Source: JBGPQJ01 sp963709295
Lineage (GTDB): Bacteria > Chloroflexota > Anaerolineae > Anaerolineales > Villigracilaceae
NCBI GenBank assembly: GCA_963709295.1
Contig: CAVPVW010000003.1
Coordinates: 248,001-312,000, forward strand
Reading direction: 5' to 3'
Length of the DNA stretch: 64,000 bases
A program made the position numbers and the translations under genes. Each line of letters starts with the position of its first letter. Position 1 is the stretch's first letter. The notes under the pieces are model-generated. The model was given only the letters and a program-made list of their open reading frames with translations, had not been told where the DNA came from and ran no database searches. Shown here piece after piece: positions 1-8,555 of the stretch.

Positions 1-297
1 TTGATGGGAACTACAATTCAGAATGATCGAGACCCTCTGGCGCGGAAATTAGCCCACTGTATCAATCATATGAACAAGATGAACTTTCACTCACGCTGGG
101 AGGCGCACGCCTCGGGTCCCATGATCATTTTTGAATCCTGCCCTTACGAAAGCGTCATTGGCACGCATCCCGAATTATGCCTGCTGGATAAAAAACTGCT
201 CGAGAGGAATTTGGGAGGTCGTGTAGAACAGCTCGCTAAACTCGAAAAGGGGTCAAGAAATATCCCGGTTTGTGTTTTCACACTCATTAATCCCTGA
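1..297 (+). CDS. SufR-like transcriptional regulator, C-terminal part (cut by window edge)
   Basis: This is the C-terminal end of a protein that begins before the window. The visible 98 residues contain CPY, then HPELC twelve residues after the first cysteine, then LGGRVEQ and a final VCVF. This spacing (C-x12-C plus a late cysteine) resembles the cysteine-rich C-terminal domain of SufR and related ArsR/DeoR-like regulators (COG2345), where the cysteines bind an iron-sulfur cluster that sets DNA binding. The N-terminal winged helix is not in view, so the regulator call rests on the cysteine domain only. The next gene starts about 180 bases downstream on the same strand. A regulator that has lost cluster binding remains possible. 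Confidence 0.55.
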   Translation: MMGTTIQNDRDPLARKLAHCINHMNKMNFHSRWEAHASGPMIIFESCPYESVIGTHPELCLLDKKLLERNLGGRVEQLAKLEKGSRNIPVCVFTLINP

Positions 298-413
298 TAT
301 TCACAGCCCCGGATAATTACGAAACGAACCAAAATAGCACAAGTTGATAGTAGCGAATAACCATAACTGGTGTTGTATTATCCAAATTGCAGGTTCAATT
401 TAAGGAGAAATAC

Positions 414-470
414 ATGTCTGAGAACCTTAGTGATACAAATGAAAAAAGCGTCAGCGTCATTCTTCGATAA
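414..470 (+). other. Possible 18-codon leader ORF or out-of-frame N terminus of the FabH-like gene
   Basis: An ATG at 414 follows a good ribosome site (AAGGAG at 402-407) and opens an 18-codon frame ending in TAA at 468-470. That TAA overlaps the AAGGAGG that serves the GTG at 481. Either it is a translated leader coupled to the next gene, or it is the real N terminus of that gene, put out of frame by one extra base: dropping the C at 462 joins the two frames. Many genes in this window carry such a +1 break, so both readings stay open. Confidence 0.35.
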
Positions 471-480
471 GGAGGGTGTC

Positions 481-1674
481 GTGCTTAGCCAGGTCGAAGT
501 TTCTAGTGGTGTCCCGCTAGGCATCCACACTGTCTCAAATCCCGCCTTGGGAATAGGCGGCGCGTATGGCGCATGGGGAGCCAGCTATGACAATTCGACC
601 TTGCCTGGATTTGTGAGCGGACGGCTGGGAGAGCAGCTTCCTCAGGATGAAATCATGAATCTTGACGAGTTGGGATTTCTCAGCCGGCATCACACTCCCG
701 ACTTGACCGATAGCGAACATCTTGAGCTTGAGGTGGAGGTGGGAGCGCGGGTGCTTCGTCAGGCTGCCCAAGCAAACGGGTGGGAGCCAGGAGATGTTAA
801 TGGCGTTCTCATCGGCATGAGCTGCCCCATTTCAGACGATTATGTATCTCGAGCAGCCGAGAGGGCTGGAATCCCCACAGAAGCGCTCAAGGTCACTGTC
901 CACAAAGCCTGCGATGGCTCGATGGGTGCGTTGCACTTGGCGCTCAATCCCGAACTATCCGGCGAAGGGGAACTGAATATTGCAGAGGAGCTTCACGGGA
1001 AAAAAGTGCTCGTGGGCGGGATTGAGGCATTAAGCCGGTTGACAGCCCATGCGAAGGACAAAAACGCGCTGCAATTGTTTGGCAATGGCGCAGGCGTGAT
1101 CGGGGTCGTCCCTGGCGAAACGATGAAATTTCTGACAGGCAAGAGTCACGAGAATTATGACGAGGATGGGCTCCTGCAGCTGAGGATGTTTTACCCGCAC
1201 AGCAAGGAGCGGGTCCCGGGGAAATCCATGCTCGAAATCCAGGTTGAATCAGCGAAGAATATCAGGATTGCGGGGTTGATGCACGAACCGGCGGATGGCG
1301 CGCCTATCCTCATGGCAGGATTGATGGGAATGGTAAAACTTTTCGTCCGCACAGGCGTGGACGTGGTGACGGATGTTTATCAGGAGTACCATACCTTGAT
1401 GGACCGCCTGGGGCGGTCAGGACAATCCTTTGAAGTCGCCATTGCGCATCATGCCAATTACAAGATCAACCTTCTCAAGGCCAAGCAATTGATGAAGAAT
1501 GGTGTGAATTTGAAGATGCCCTGGCTGCTCAGTGACTTCGGCAACGTCAGCGCGGCGTCCTGTATGATTGCCTTTCTTCGGCAGCTGCAGAGCCTGAAAC
1601 CGGGCGACCATGTCCTGTTTGACGGTTTCGGCGCCGGGACGTATTACGATGTGGTGGCTGTCTCGATGGGGTAG
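481..1674 (+). CDS. 3-oxoacyl-ACP synthase III family (FabH-like) condensing enzyme
   Basis: This 397-residue protein of the thiolase/FabH superfamily catalyses Claisen-type condensation of acyl groups. The Cys-His-Asn triad is visible: Cys144 in KACDGSMGA, His323 in HHANYK (HQAN in FabH) and Asn355 in GNVSAAS. It is longer than a standard FabH of about 320 residues, with extra sequence between roughly residues 215 and 315. The GTG at 481 was chosen because AAGGAGG lies five bases upstream; the frame is open further upstream without a better site, but see the leader ORF at 414-470. Its partner enzymes fabD and acpP lie elsewhere in the window. Starter-unit condensation for fatty acid synthesis is the default role; an OleA-like or secondary-metabolite role cannot be excluded. 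Confidence 0.8.
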   Translation: MLSQVEVSSGVPLGIHTVSNPALGIGGAYGAWGASYDNSTLPGFVSGRLGEQLPQDEIMNLDELGFLSRHHTPDLTDSEHLELEVEVGARVLRQAAQANGWEPGDVNGVLIGMSCPISDDYVSRAAERAGIPTEALKVTVHKACDGSMGALHLALNPELSGEGELNIAEELHGKKVLVGGIEALSRLTAHAKDKNALQLFGNGAGVIGVVPGETMKFLTGKSHENYDEDGLLQLRMFYPHSKERVPGKSMLEIQVESAKNIRIAGLMHEPADGAPILMAGLMGMVKLFVRTGVDVVTDVYQEYHTLMDRLGRSGQSFEVAIAHHANYKINLLKAKQLMKNGVNLKMPWLLSDFGNVSAASCMIAFLRQLQSLKPGDHVLFDGFGAGTYYDVVAVSMG

Positions 1675-1679
1675 GTTTC

Positions 1680-3521
1680 TTACTCCACAGTGACACTCTT
1701 GGCCAAATTCCGGGGCTGGTCCACGTCGAGTCCGCGCATGGACGCGATGTGATAGGCCAAAAGCTGCAGGGGAATGACTGTCGCGATGGGGGACAGCATC
1801 CATGGGCATTCAGGGATCCACAGGACGTGGTCTGCCATGGTTGGAATTAGGTCATCTCCCGATGTCGCAATGGCGATCACGGTGCCCCCCCGTGCCTTGG
1901 CCTGTTGAATTTGGCTGACCATCTTGTCGTGCCACGGGTCCTTTGGAGCGATGCACACCACCGGCATGGTCTTGTCGATCAATGCGATGGGTCCATGTTT
2001 CATCTCACCGGCAGGATACCCTTCGGCATGGACGTAGGAAATTTCCTTGAGTTTCAGCGCGCCTTCAAAGGCAATCGGCATGTTGATGCCTCTTCCCAGG
2101 TAAAGACAATCGCGGATGTCCTTCAACTGGGCAGCGACTTTCTCCACTTCAGGCTCGGAGTTCAACACCCGGCTGGCCAGGTCGGGGACTAGCCGAAGGT
2201 CGGCGACAAGGCTTTTTCGCGTTTTTTCGTCAATCGTGCCTCGTAGATCGGCAAGCAGGACGGCCAGCATATAGAGATCGACCAGAGGCGCTGTAAAGGC
2301 CTTGGTCGACGCCACGCCAATTTCAGGACCAGCCTGCATGGAAATATACCCGTCCGCGAGGCGCATGGCCTGAGACCCGATGGCATTGACCACCGACCAG
2401 AGCGTGGCGCCTTTTATCCGCCCTTCTTCCATGGCGGCCAGGGTATCCGCCGTTTCGCCGGATTGGCTGATGGAAAGGACCACGGAATTCGAGTCGATGA
2501 TCGGGTCGCTGTAGCGGAACTCCGACCCAATCTGGACATCACAGGGCACCCGGGCGATTTTCTCGATCAGGATCTTGCCAACCATCCCGGCATATGCGGC
2601 CGTACCGCAGGCCGTGATGATGATTCGGTCAATTCGCCTCGCAAGCTCGGGCGTAAGGTTCAGTTCCGGTAAGCGAATCCTGCCTTTGTCAAAATCCACT
2701 CGGCCGGCCAGGGTATCCGTCAACGACCGGACCTGCTCGTGGATTTCCTTCTGCATGAAATGGCGGTATTCGCCTTTCTCGGCAGCCACCGGATCCCACG
2801 AAATGGCATGCACCTGGGGGTGGATTTCCTCCCCGTCGAGCGTTTCGATGCGGACGCTGTCCCTGGTTATGGTGGCCATCTGGCGCGATTCAAGGAAAAT
2901 CACGTTGCGCGTATGCTCAAGGATGGCGGGGATATCGGATGCGATAAAGTTCTCTCCATCCCCGATTCCTATCACCACCCCGCCGGCGTTGCCGATGCGC
3001 GCGCACACCATCTTGTCCGGCTCCTTGGTCGAGAGCAGGACGATGCCATGAGCTCCCTGGATCTGCCGGAACGTCCTCCTGGCCGCATCGCTCAGGTTAA
3101 GTCCGGTCGATTGATAATGTTCCACGAGGTGGACGATGGTCTCCGTGTCAGTGTCCGATTTGAAGACAACTCCCTCCGCTGAGAGCTCATCGCGCAATTC
3201 GAGAAAATTCTCAACGATGCCGTTGTGGACCACGACGACATCCCCGGAATTTCCCACGTGTGGATGCGCGTTACGGGCGGAGGGTTCGCCGTGCGTAGCC
3301 CAGCGGGTGTGACCGATGCCGGGCGACCCCGAGATGGGTTCCGTCTCGACGAGCTCCACCAGCCTGGAAAGTTTCCCTGCATCCCGCCTGACGTCAATTT
3401 TTCCGTTATGAAGAACAGCGATGCCCGCCAAATCATAACCACGGTACTCGAGGCGCTTGAGTCCGTTTAAAATGATCGGCGTCGCGTCGCGCGGACCAAT
3501 GTAACCGACAATTCCACACAT
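1680..3521 (-). CDS. glmS: Glutamine--fructose-6-phosphate aminotransferase (isomerizing)
   Basis: GlmS makes glucosamine-6-phosphate from fructose-6-phosphate and glutamine, the first step toward UDP-GlcNAc for the cell wall. The 613-residue protein starts MCGIVGYIG, so the nucleophile Cys is exposed once Met is removed. A class II amidotransferase domain covers about residues 1-220 and two SIS sugar-isomerase domains follow, ending with the typical NLAKSVTVE. The ATG at 3521 is fixed by the Cys2 requirement and by GGAGG eight bases upstream; an in-frame ATG seven codons earlier is rejected. A leader of about 300 nt upstream matches the glmS ribozyme, so expression is probably controlled by glucosamine-6-phosphate. 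The gene is convergent with the FabH-like gene. Confidence 0.97.
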   Translation of the reverse strand: MCGIVGYIGPRDATPIILNGLKRLEYRGYDLAGIAVLHNGKIDVRRDAGKLSRLVELVETEPISGSPGIGHTRWATHGEPSARNAHPHVGNSGDVVVVHNGIVENFLELRDELSAEGVVFKSDTDTETIVHLVEHYQSTGLNLSDAARRTFRQIQGAHGIVLLSTKEPDKMVCARIGNAGGVVIGIGDGENFIASDIPAILEHTRNVIFLESRQMATITRDSVRIETLDGEEIHPQVHAISWDPVAAEKGEYRHFMQKEIHEQVRSLTDTLAGRVDFDKGRIRLPELNLTPELARRIDRIIITACGTAAYAGMVGKILIEKIARVPCDVQIGSEFRYSDPIIDSNSVVLSISQSGETADTLAAMEEGRIKGATLWSVVNAIGSQAMRLADGYISMQAGPEIGVASTKAFTAPLVDLYMLAVLLADLRGTIDEKTRKSLVADLRLVPDLASRVLNSEPEVEKVAAQLKDIRDCLYLGRGINMPIAFEGALKLKEISYVHAEGYPAGEMKHGPIALIDKTMPVVCIAPKDPWHDKMVSQIQQAKARGGTVIAIATSGDDLIPTMADHVLWIPECPWMLSPIATVIPLQLLAYHIASMRGLDVDQPRNLAKSVTVE

Positions 3522-3544
3522 GATGATTTCCTCCAGAAGCATTG

Positions 3545-3791
3545 GATAAGATTACACAGCCCAGTGGGCTGGTAATCCTTTGCCACAGGCTGCAGCTTTG
3601 TCCGCCGGTCACCCGGTGGGTTTGTTGCAGTATCTTGGTTCTGGAGGGAAAGAGATCGAACCGTGGCTGGCTCGGAGGGCATCCGCTGATCTTTCGATTT
3701 TCCCGGGCGATTATGACCTTCCCGGTTAACTCCACCTCGCAGTGGAGAACCCTCATCCTCGTCAACTCGCAATTATGCGAGTCCATGCGCT
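3545..3791 (-). ncRNA. glmS ribozyme: glmS ribozyme/riboswitch in the glmS leader
   Basis: Read on the minus strand, the leader shows the conserved order of a glmS ribozyme. GCGC, the expected 5' product end, begins at 3790 after an A at 3791. GGACT opens a P2-like stem (3777-3782 pairs with 3765-3770). AGTTGACGAGG lies at 3757-3767, AATCGAAAGATC at 3688-3699 and AGCGGATGCCCTCCG at 3673-3687. CAAAGGATTAC and a hairpin at 3550-3577 stand just before the glmS ribosome site. In known cases glucosamine-6-phosphate binding triggers self-cleavage between the A and G and lowers glmS expression. An extra hairpin (CTCCAC/GTGGAG) sits inside the core. The call was made from memory of the family consensus, without a covariance search. 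Confidence 0.85.
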
Positions 3792-3841
3792 GGCTTTCCC
3801 AATAACTTGATTTGGTGCCTAATTTCCAAGTACGGGCGAAG

Positions 3842-3869
3842 ATTATACCGCGAAATGGAAATAAAACAA
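3842..3869 (-). promoter_or_regulatory. Candidate promoter of glmS
   Basis: On the minus strand a perfect TATAAT lies at 3842-3847. It is preceded, after a 16-base spacer, by TTGTTT at 3864-3869. A start near 3835 would give a transcript that contains the whole ribozyme. The -35 overlaps the arm of the neighbouring terminator. Confidence 0.55.
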
Positions 3870-3899
3870 TGCAGGAGGGTTTTCTCCTGCATTGTTTTT
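3863..3899. terminator. Bidirectional rho-independent terminator
   Basis: A perfect 15-bp inverted repeat (3863-3877 with 3884-3898) has a six-base loop and T-rich flanks on both sides. It lies 20 bases beyond the restored stop of the TadE-type gene, which is read toward it on the minus strand. Confidence 0.85.
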
Positions 3900-3918
3900 G
3901 CTGCGAATTTAATCTAGA

Positions 3919-5357
3919 CTAGCAGTCGAAACAAACACTCGTTGGCGTTGGAGTTCGGGTCGGCGTCCGTGACGGCGTTCGAGACGGGGTGGGAGAACTC
4001 GTCGACGTTGGCGGAGGCGTATTCGTTCGAGTCGCCGTGTTGGTAGGAGTCCTTGTATTGGACGGAGTGAAAGTGTTCGAAGGCGTGAAGGTATTTGAAG
4101 GTGTGAAAGTCGGCGTTCGAGTGTTGGTTGGCGTTCGAGTATTCGAAGGAGTGAAGGTATTCGTCCGGGTTGGCGTGTTGGATGCCGTGGAAGTGTTGGT
4201 CCGTGTGGAGGTCTCGATGGCGTGTTTGTATTTGTCCTTGTATTGGTCCTTGTCGGAGTGTTGGATGGCGTGAAGGTGTTCGATGGCGTGAATGTATTTG
4301 TCGGCGGAGGGGTGTTCGTCCGCGTGAAGGTTTGCGTCGGTGTACGGGTATCGGTTCTGGTCGATGTATTCGATGGAGTCAATGTCCTTGAGGGCGTAAG
4401 CGTAATGGTGGGCGTGTTGCTTGCCGTGAAGGTTCGGGATGGCGTAAATGTATTGGATGCCGTGAGCGAAGTTGTTGACGTGCGGGTTGGTGTGCGCGTG
4501 CGGGTTGGTGTGCGCGTGCGGGTTGGCGTGCGCGTGTTCGTTGTGGTAGACGACATGGATGGCGTGAAGGTGTATGTAGGCGTTGGCGTTTCGGAGGGTG
4601 TCGGTGTCTCTGAAGGCGTTGGTGTATCCGTGACCGTTGGTGTGTGGGTTTCCGTTGGCGTATCCGTGATCGTCGGCGTGTTGGAAGGGGTGTAGGTAGG
4701 AAGCAGCGCCAAAGGTACCGCGGGGAGATCGCGTGCAACCCGGAAGTTCTCGACAATACCGCGCCGGGTGGAGATAAGATGGAAGGAGGGCCAGATCACA
4801 TTAATAAATGGAGTGATGAACGGGTGGTTAAAATCAACAGAAACGATGACCAATCCTCCTGCACCTCCTGCATCTTCCACCGGCGTGCCGCCGTTTTCGC
4901 ATCGCGAATACACGGTCGAAGGAGGCAGGCCCATGGTGGGCGCAAAGAAAGTGAACCGGTTCGAACAGATGGTAACATCGATGTATCGCGGCAACAACTG
5001 ATTTGCGATTGACTGATCTTCCATTATTCCAATAATGAAGGTATCTGCCACTTCTTGGATGGACGCCAATCGAGCGGCATCTTCCTCGGCTTCCTTGTTC
5101 ACGCCAGCGCAGGCGCCATCTGCGGCCATATCGACACAGTGGGCGGTGTCAAATTCGCCAGTCACGGCGTACCGTACGGTCTGGCGAGCGATGTTCTGAA
5201 CGGAAAGCCACGCCTGGAAAAGAAGGGCAAAATCAATAATGCCAAAAATGATCAGCAGGAGTACTGGCAAAGCCAGCATGAATTCAATGGTCGCCTGCGC
5301 ACGTGTACGGAGTTTTCCGGTTTTACCACTGGGATGATGAAATAATTTGAGATCCAT
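3919..5357 (-). CDS. TadE-like pseudopilin with long Thr-Pro-rich tail (one frameshift)
   Basis: The N terminus has a basic stretch, then AQATIEFMLALP and one hydrophobic helix (about residues 21-50), as in TadE-type minor pilins that are cleaved by a prepilin peptidase. A globular part with several cysteines follows (about 70-210). From residue 221 on there is a low-complexity tail of repeated TPT, TPS and TRT units, probably an extended, possibly glycosylated surface stalk. The frame breaks near 4214: upstream the repeats run in one frame for 380 residues, downstream they continue in another and end TPTPTSVCFDC at 3919. One missing base restores a 479-residue protein; without it the tail becomes Arg/Leu-rich nonsense ending at 3909. 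It is the last gene of the TadE-TadG-TadE set. Confidence 0.75.
4479..4532 (-). repeat. Three tandem 18-bp copies in the Thr-Pro tail
   Basis: Three adjacent 18-base units, differing at one position, encode repeated RTPTRT on the minus strand. They form the most regular part of a longer degenerate repeat covering about 3930-4700, the usual result of replication slippage in stalk-coding sequence. Confidence 0.8.
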
Positions 5358-5375
5358 AAGCTCTCACTTTTCTAG

Positions 5376-6875
5376 TTAACGTGTCAGACGAAACGCGATA
5401 TTTTCGGCGATCGTAATAAAAATTCTTTTGAGTTGATTCGTGTTTGGGGTGTAATAATAATTCCCGTCGCCTTGATCCGCTGCGTATTCAAGCAGCTTCA
5501 AACCTGCCTCCGGGTCGCAAAGACCGTTTGGGCCAGGAATAGAGGGATTCCAACAAGCTGTGTTTTCAGTGACGAGTGGTCCAAGACCGATGGCATAAAT
5601 GAGCTTGTTTGATATATTCTGCACCGGATCGCGGTCTGCAACGATATCGATCATGTCATAGGCGAAATCTGCCGAGTCATAAGTTAGCGAACCTTTTACA
5701 GGACGCGGATCTTCAGGATCGGACCATGGATCTCGGCAGAAAGGCTGCTGTGACCAGGTGGCTGCAGGACAATAACCAAAGTATTCCGGCGCTGTTGGGT
5801 CGGTGGTTCCGGTTAACAGGCTCACCGAAGAATTCGCTGCACCGTCAGTCAGGAGAATAACCACCCAAAGTGCATTTTCTCGGACGGTTCCGGCTCCGAA
5901 CAGGTTATTGGCAAGTTCCATGCCTGCGCCGATGTTCGTTGTTCCGCAGGTCGTGGGATCGTGAGGGCTTGTTGATAGAAAAAGGTCGCAGCCTAATTCA
6001 TACCAGCCCTTGGAGTAATCTGCACAAGGACCCGCCAGCGCTCTGTCCGATAATGCTCCACTGGGCATGGGACAATTCACCAGCCAGGGTGTTACGCTCC
6101 GATTTTTAATGTAATTAATAATCGTTGGCTTATTGTTGGTCAAAGCCAGATAGCCATTTGGATTGGTTACGGCGTCATATTGCATAGGGTAAGCCCAGCG
6201 ATCGAAGGTGACCACGCCAACCCGATCGTATGGGAAATAAAGCTGGTTTACAAATTCCACGGCGGCGGCTTTGACTTCTTCAAATGGATGACATTCGCCG
6301 GGATAACCATCTGCCCCTGCGGCGTCTTCCGCGTTGCATATCTGCGGATCCCTGAAGTCAAGCCCTCCATGTGCTGCGGCATTTGCTTTTGGTTCCTCAA
6401 AAGTCATCGATTCCGAAGTATCGAGAACAAGAATGACATCGATGGAGGCAGCTTCTGATACAGCTTCTGCAGTGACATCGATTGTGGTGAATCCGAGCAC
6501 AGAGATAAAAGTTGTTGCCACAGTTGTTGATGCGACAACATGAACCAGTTTCCGGTCTTCTCCGGATGGACACAGCCCCGGTTCGGAATCGCAGGTCGTA
6601 ACAACCGCCGCCGGATCGTCGACACCGTTAAGCCGTAAGTATTCTTCTGCAATTTTCACCATGTCCGCTTCGGTTACATTCAAGCGGTATTTAGTTGCTG
6701 CAGCCAGGGCCGCCAAATCCACTGCACGCCGCAAGTTGGCATAGTTGATGAAAACCATGCCGACATCGATTGCCAACCCGATGAAGGCAACTAAAACCAG
6801 AAAGATCAGGGCAACCAGAACCAGCACCTGTCCTTTTGACTTCCCTTTATTTTTGGAATTATATTCTTTTCTCAT
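5376..6875 (-). CDS. TadG-like pilus protein with von Willebrand factor A domain
   Basis: This 499-residue protein has a short basic N terminus, one membrane helix (about 15-42) and the RRAVDLAALAAA stretch typical of TadG. From about residue 145 it carries a vWA domain whose metal-ion site reads DTSES (152-156). TadG proteins are secreted or envelope-anchored parts of Flp/Tad pilus systems, and the vWA domain suggests metal-dependent adhesion. The C-terminal part contains many cysteine and aromatic residues. It stands between two TadE-like genes with gaps of 18 and 8 bases, so the three are almost certainly co-transcribed. No TadA ATPase or TadB/C platform is present in the window, so the secretion machinery must be encoded elsewhere. 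Confidence 0.85.
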   Translation of the reverse strand: MRKEYNSKNKGKSKGQVLVLVALIFLVLVAFIGLAIDVGMVFINYANLRRAVDLAALAAATKYRLNVTEADMVKIAEEYLRLNGVDDPAAVVTTCDSEPGLCPSGEDRKLVHVVASTTVATTFISVLGFTTIDVTAEAVSEAASIDVILVLDTSESMTFEEPKANAAAHGGLDFRDPQICNAEDAAGADGYPGECHPFEEVKAAAVEFVNQLYFPYDRVGVVTFDRWAYPMQYDAVTNPNGYLALTNNKPTIINYIKNRSVTPWLVNCPMPSGALSDRALAGPCADYSKGWYELGCDLFLSTSPHDPTTCGTTNIGAGMELANNLFGAGTVRENALWVVILLTDGAANSSVSLLTGTTDPTAPEYFGYCPAATWSQQPFCRDPWSDPEDPRPVKGSLTYDSADFAYDMIDIVADRDPVQNISNKLIYAIGLGPLVTENTACWNPSIPGPNGLCDPEAGLKLLEYAADQGDGNYYYTPNTNQLKRIFITIAENIAFRLTR

Positions 6876-6883
6876 TTATCACC

Positions 6884-7543
6884 TTATGGCAACGGAGTTG
6901 GAGTGGGTTCCGCGCCGGGGTATGGCATGATCGAAAAAGTGTGTACGGGTATCGGGTCTGGAAGGACATCTGTAAAAAATGGCATGCCGAGCAGCTGGTT
7001 ATAATCGTAAAAAATTTCCACCAATACCAGCCCAGTTTTGGGCGCAGTGGGATCCAGTTCGGCGAGAATTTCTGCATCGGTCACAGTGGATACATGGTTG
7101 CCAAACCAACTCCATCCAACTGAGGGGAAACGAAGAAGCGAACTGCCATCGTAACTCAAAATTGAGATGACGATATCGTCTGTAGAGGGATCAAAGTCGA
7201 TCTTCATTTCATTCGGAGGGCAATTTGCTGCTCCGGGCTTGGCAGGGAGAAGCAATGTACAAGCAGGATTTAATGTAGCCCATGCGACTTGTGCTGATTT
7301 GTCGTATACATCTTCACCGATGTATTTTACGCCGGAAATTGGATCGACCTTATAAAGGCTGACCGCATTGGCATAGCGGGCGGCTTCACGTGCGGCATCG
7401 ATGATATCGAGGTAGATATTTATCAAGTTTCCAAGTTCGACCACCCCGGCAAATAGCAGCATTAAAATCATAAACACCAGGGCAAGTTCTATAAAGCTTT
7501 GACCTTTTGGTTTGGCTTGTTTATTTTTATTCTTCGGTATCAT
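6884..7543 (-). CDS. TadE-like pilus assembly protein
   Basis: This 219-residue protein begins with a lysine-rich segment, then KGQSFIELALVF and a single hydrophobic helix to about residue 42, the class III signal layout of TadE pseudopilins with a Glu near the processing site. REAARYANAV follows, a hallmark of the TadE family. The remainder is a small extracytoplasmic domain ending in a short Pro-Thr tail, a brief version of the tail on the third gene of the set. The ATG at 7543 has GAGG eight bases upstream. It is the first gene of the three-gene set, and the divergently spaced prepilin peptidase just upstream probably matures it. Confidence 0.85.
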   Translation of the reverse strand: MIPKNKNKQAKPKGQSFIELALVFMILMLLFAGVVELGNLINIYLDIIDAAREAARYANAVSLYKVDPISGVKYIGEDVYDKSAQVAWATLNPACTLLLPAKPGAANCPPNEMKIDFDPSTDDIVISILSYDGSSLLRFPSVGWSWFGNHVSTVTDAEILAELDPTAPKTGLVLVEIFYDYNQLLGMPFFTDVLPDPIPVHTFSIMPYPGAEPTPTPLP

Positions 7544-7648
7544 CAGGTCGCCTCAATTATCTATTTACAGTAGCCCTACCTTGATTTTATAGAACATTTG
7601 CTCTGCAACAATCCTACATTTGTACTAGCAGGTTATTCTTCGAAAGAA

Positions 7649-8416
7649 TTATTTTACTATTAATTCCCTGACCGGTACGATTACGAACATCACCAACGCA
7701 GCTCCAAGTATCAAATAGGGTCCATAGGCTATAAAAAATGACATGGTCTGATATTTTTTTGATACCAATAAATAAGCAATGATAATTATGCTGATCAGAC
7801 CACCTGCCAGGATACCAATTAAAAGTCCGAACCAGATAAACGGCCATCCCAGCATCAACCCTAAAATTCCTGCAAGTATCACGTCACCAAAACCGAGTGC
7901 TTCCTCTTCATCATCCTTTCCAAGCTTTTTGGCACGGTATTTGGCAAACAGGGAGCCGATAAAATAAAGGAAACCCATGATTACAAGTCCGGCCAGGCCA
8001 CCGAGAAGGGTGTCGGTGATTCCGTGAGCCATTGTTCCGACCACGAGACCAAGGATGGCTCCGACGATGCTCACGGGATGGAGGATCAACCGGTGTTCCA
8101 AATCGATGACAACGACGACCCCGAAATAGGTCAGTACCAGTAAACCAAGGATATAATTCAGCTGTGCTGGCGGGTAAAGCCAAATGAACACACTGGCGAT
8201 CACCGTGGAAAATACAACTATATAATCCCTGGCGCCGGTTGGATGTCCGCATGAAACACAATTTTTAAAGTACAGGTAATGCTGCCAGCCAGTTGAGGAG
8301 CTGCACTTGGGACACAACGGTCTACCAAGTTTGCGCTGTACCGGAAGGACATCTGAAAAATAATTGATGAAGATGCCCGCAAACCACCCGGCGAGCGCTG
8401 CCACTATTGGTCCCAT
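7649..8416 (-). CDS. Prepilin peptidase (A24 aspartic peptidase family)
   Basis: This 255-residue multi-pass membrane protease cleaves, and may methylate, prepilin-like signal peptides at the cytoplasmic face. Both catalytic aspartates are in view: VVVIDLEHR and the GFGD motif in LGFGDVILAG. Two CxxC pairs near the N terminus (CPKC and CVSC, about residues 35-60) form the zinc-binding cytosolic loop of full-length PilD-type enzymes. About eight hydrophobic segments surround these motifs. It lies immediately upstream of the TadE/TadG genes on the same strand, so those products are the likely substrates. No clear ribosome site precedes the ATG at 8416. Confidence 0.92.
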   Translation of the reverse strand: MGPIVAALAGWFAGIFINYFSDVLPVQRKLGRPLCPKCSSSTGWQHYLYFKNCVSCGHPTGARDYIVVFSTVIASVFIWLYPPAQLNYILGLLVLTYFGVVVVIDLEHRLILHPVSIVGAILGLVVGTMAHGITDTLLGGLAGLVIMGFLYFIGSLFAKYRAKKLGKDDEEEALGFGDVILAGILGLMLGWPFIWFGLLIGILAGGLISIIIIAYLLVSKKYQTMSFFIAYGPYLILGAALVMFVIVPVRELIVK

Positions 8417-8555
8417 AGTAATTCATACTAATTTTATACAATTATGAGGCAGTTGTGCCTTACAGAAAAGCAAGCAAAGGCGCAATTTTAGAACGCATAT
8501 TCTTGGTTTATCTTGAGATGAATATCAAAATGCGAATAGAGCATTGGAGAAATTA

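Noticed and set aside
3467..3786. Minus-strand frames in the glmS leader
   Set aside because: They have no family features and the region is explained by the ribozyme.
4479..4532. Short regular repeats considered as a CRISPR array
   Set aside because: The units are adjacent without spacers and lie inside a coding tail.
3989..4695. Plus-strand frames rich in VGV, VRV and FEGV
   Set aside because: They are the antisense of the Thr-Pro repeat of the TadE-type gene; the regular pattern comes from the repeat.
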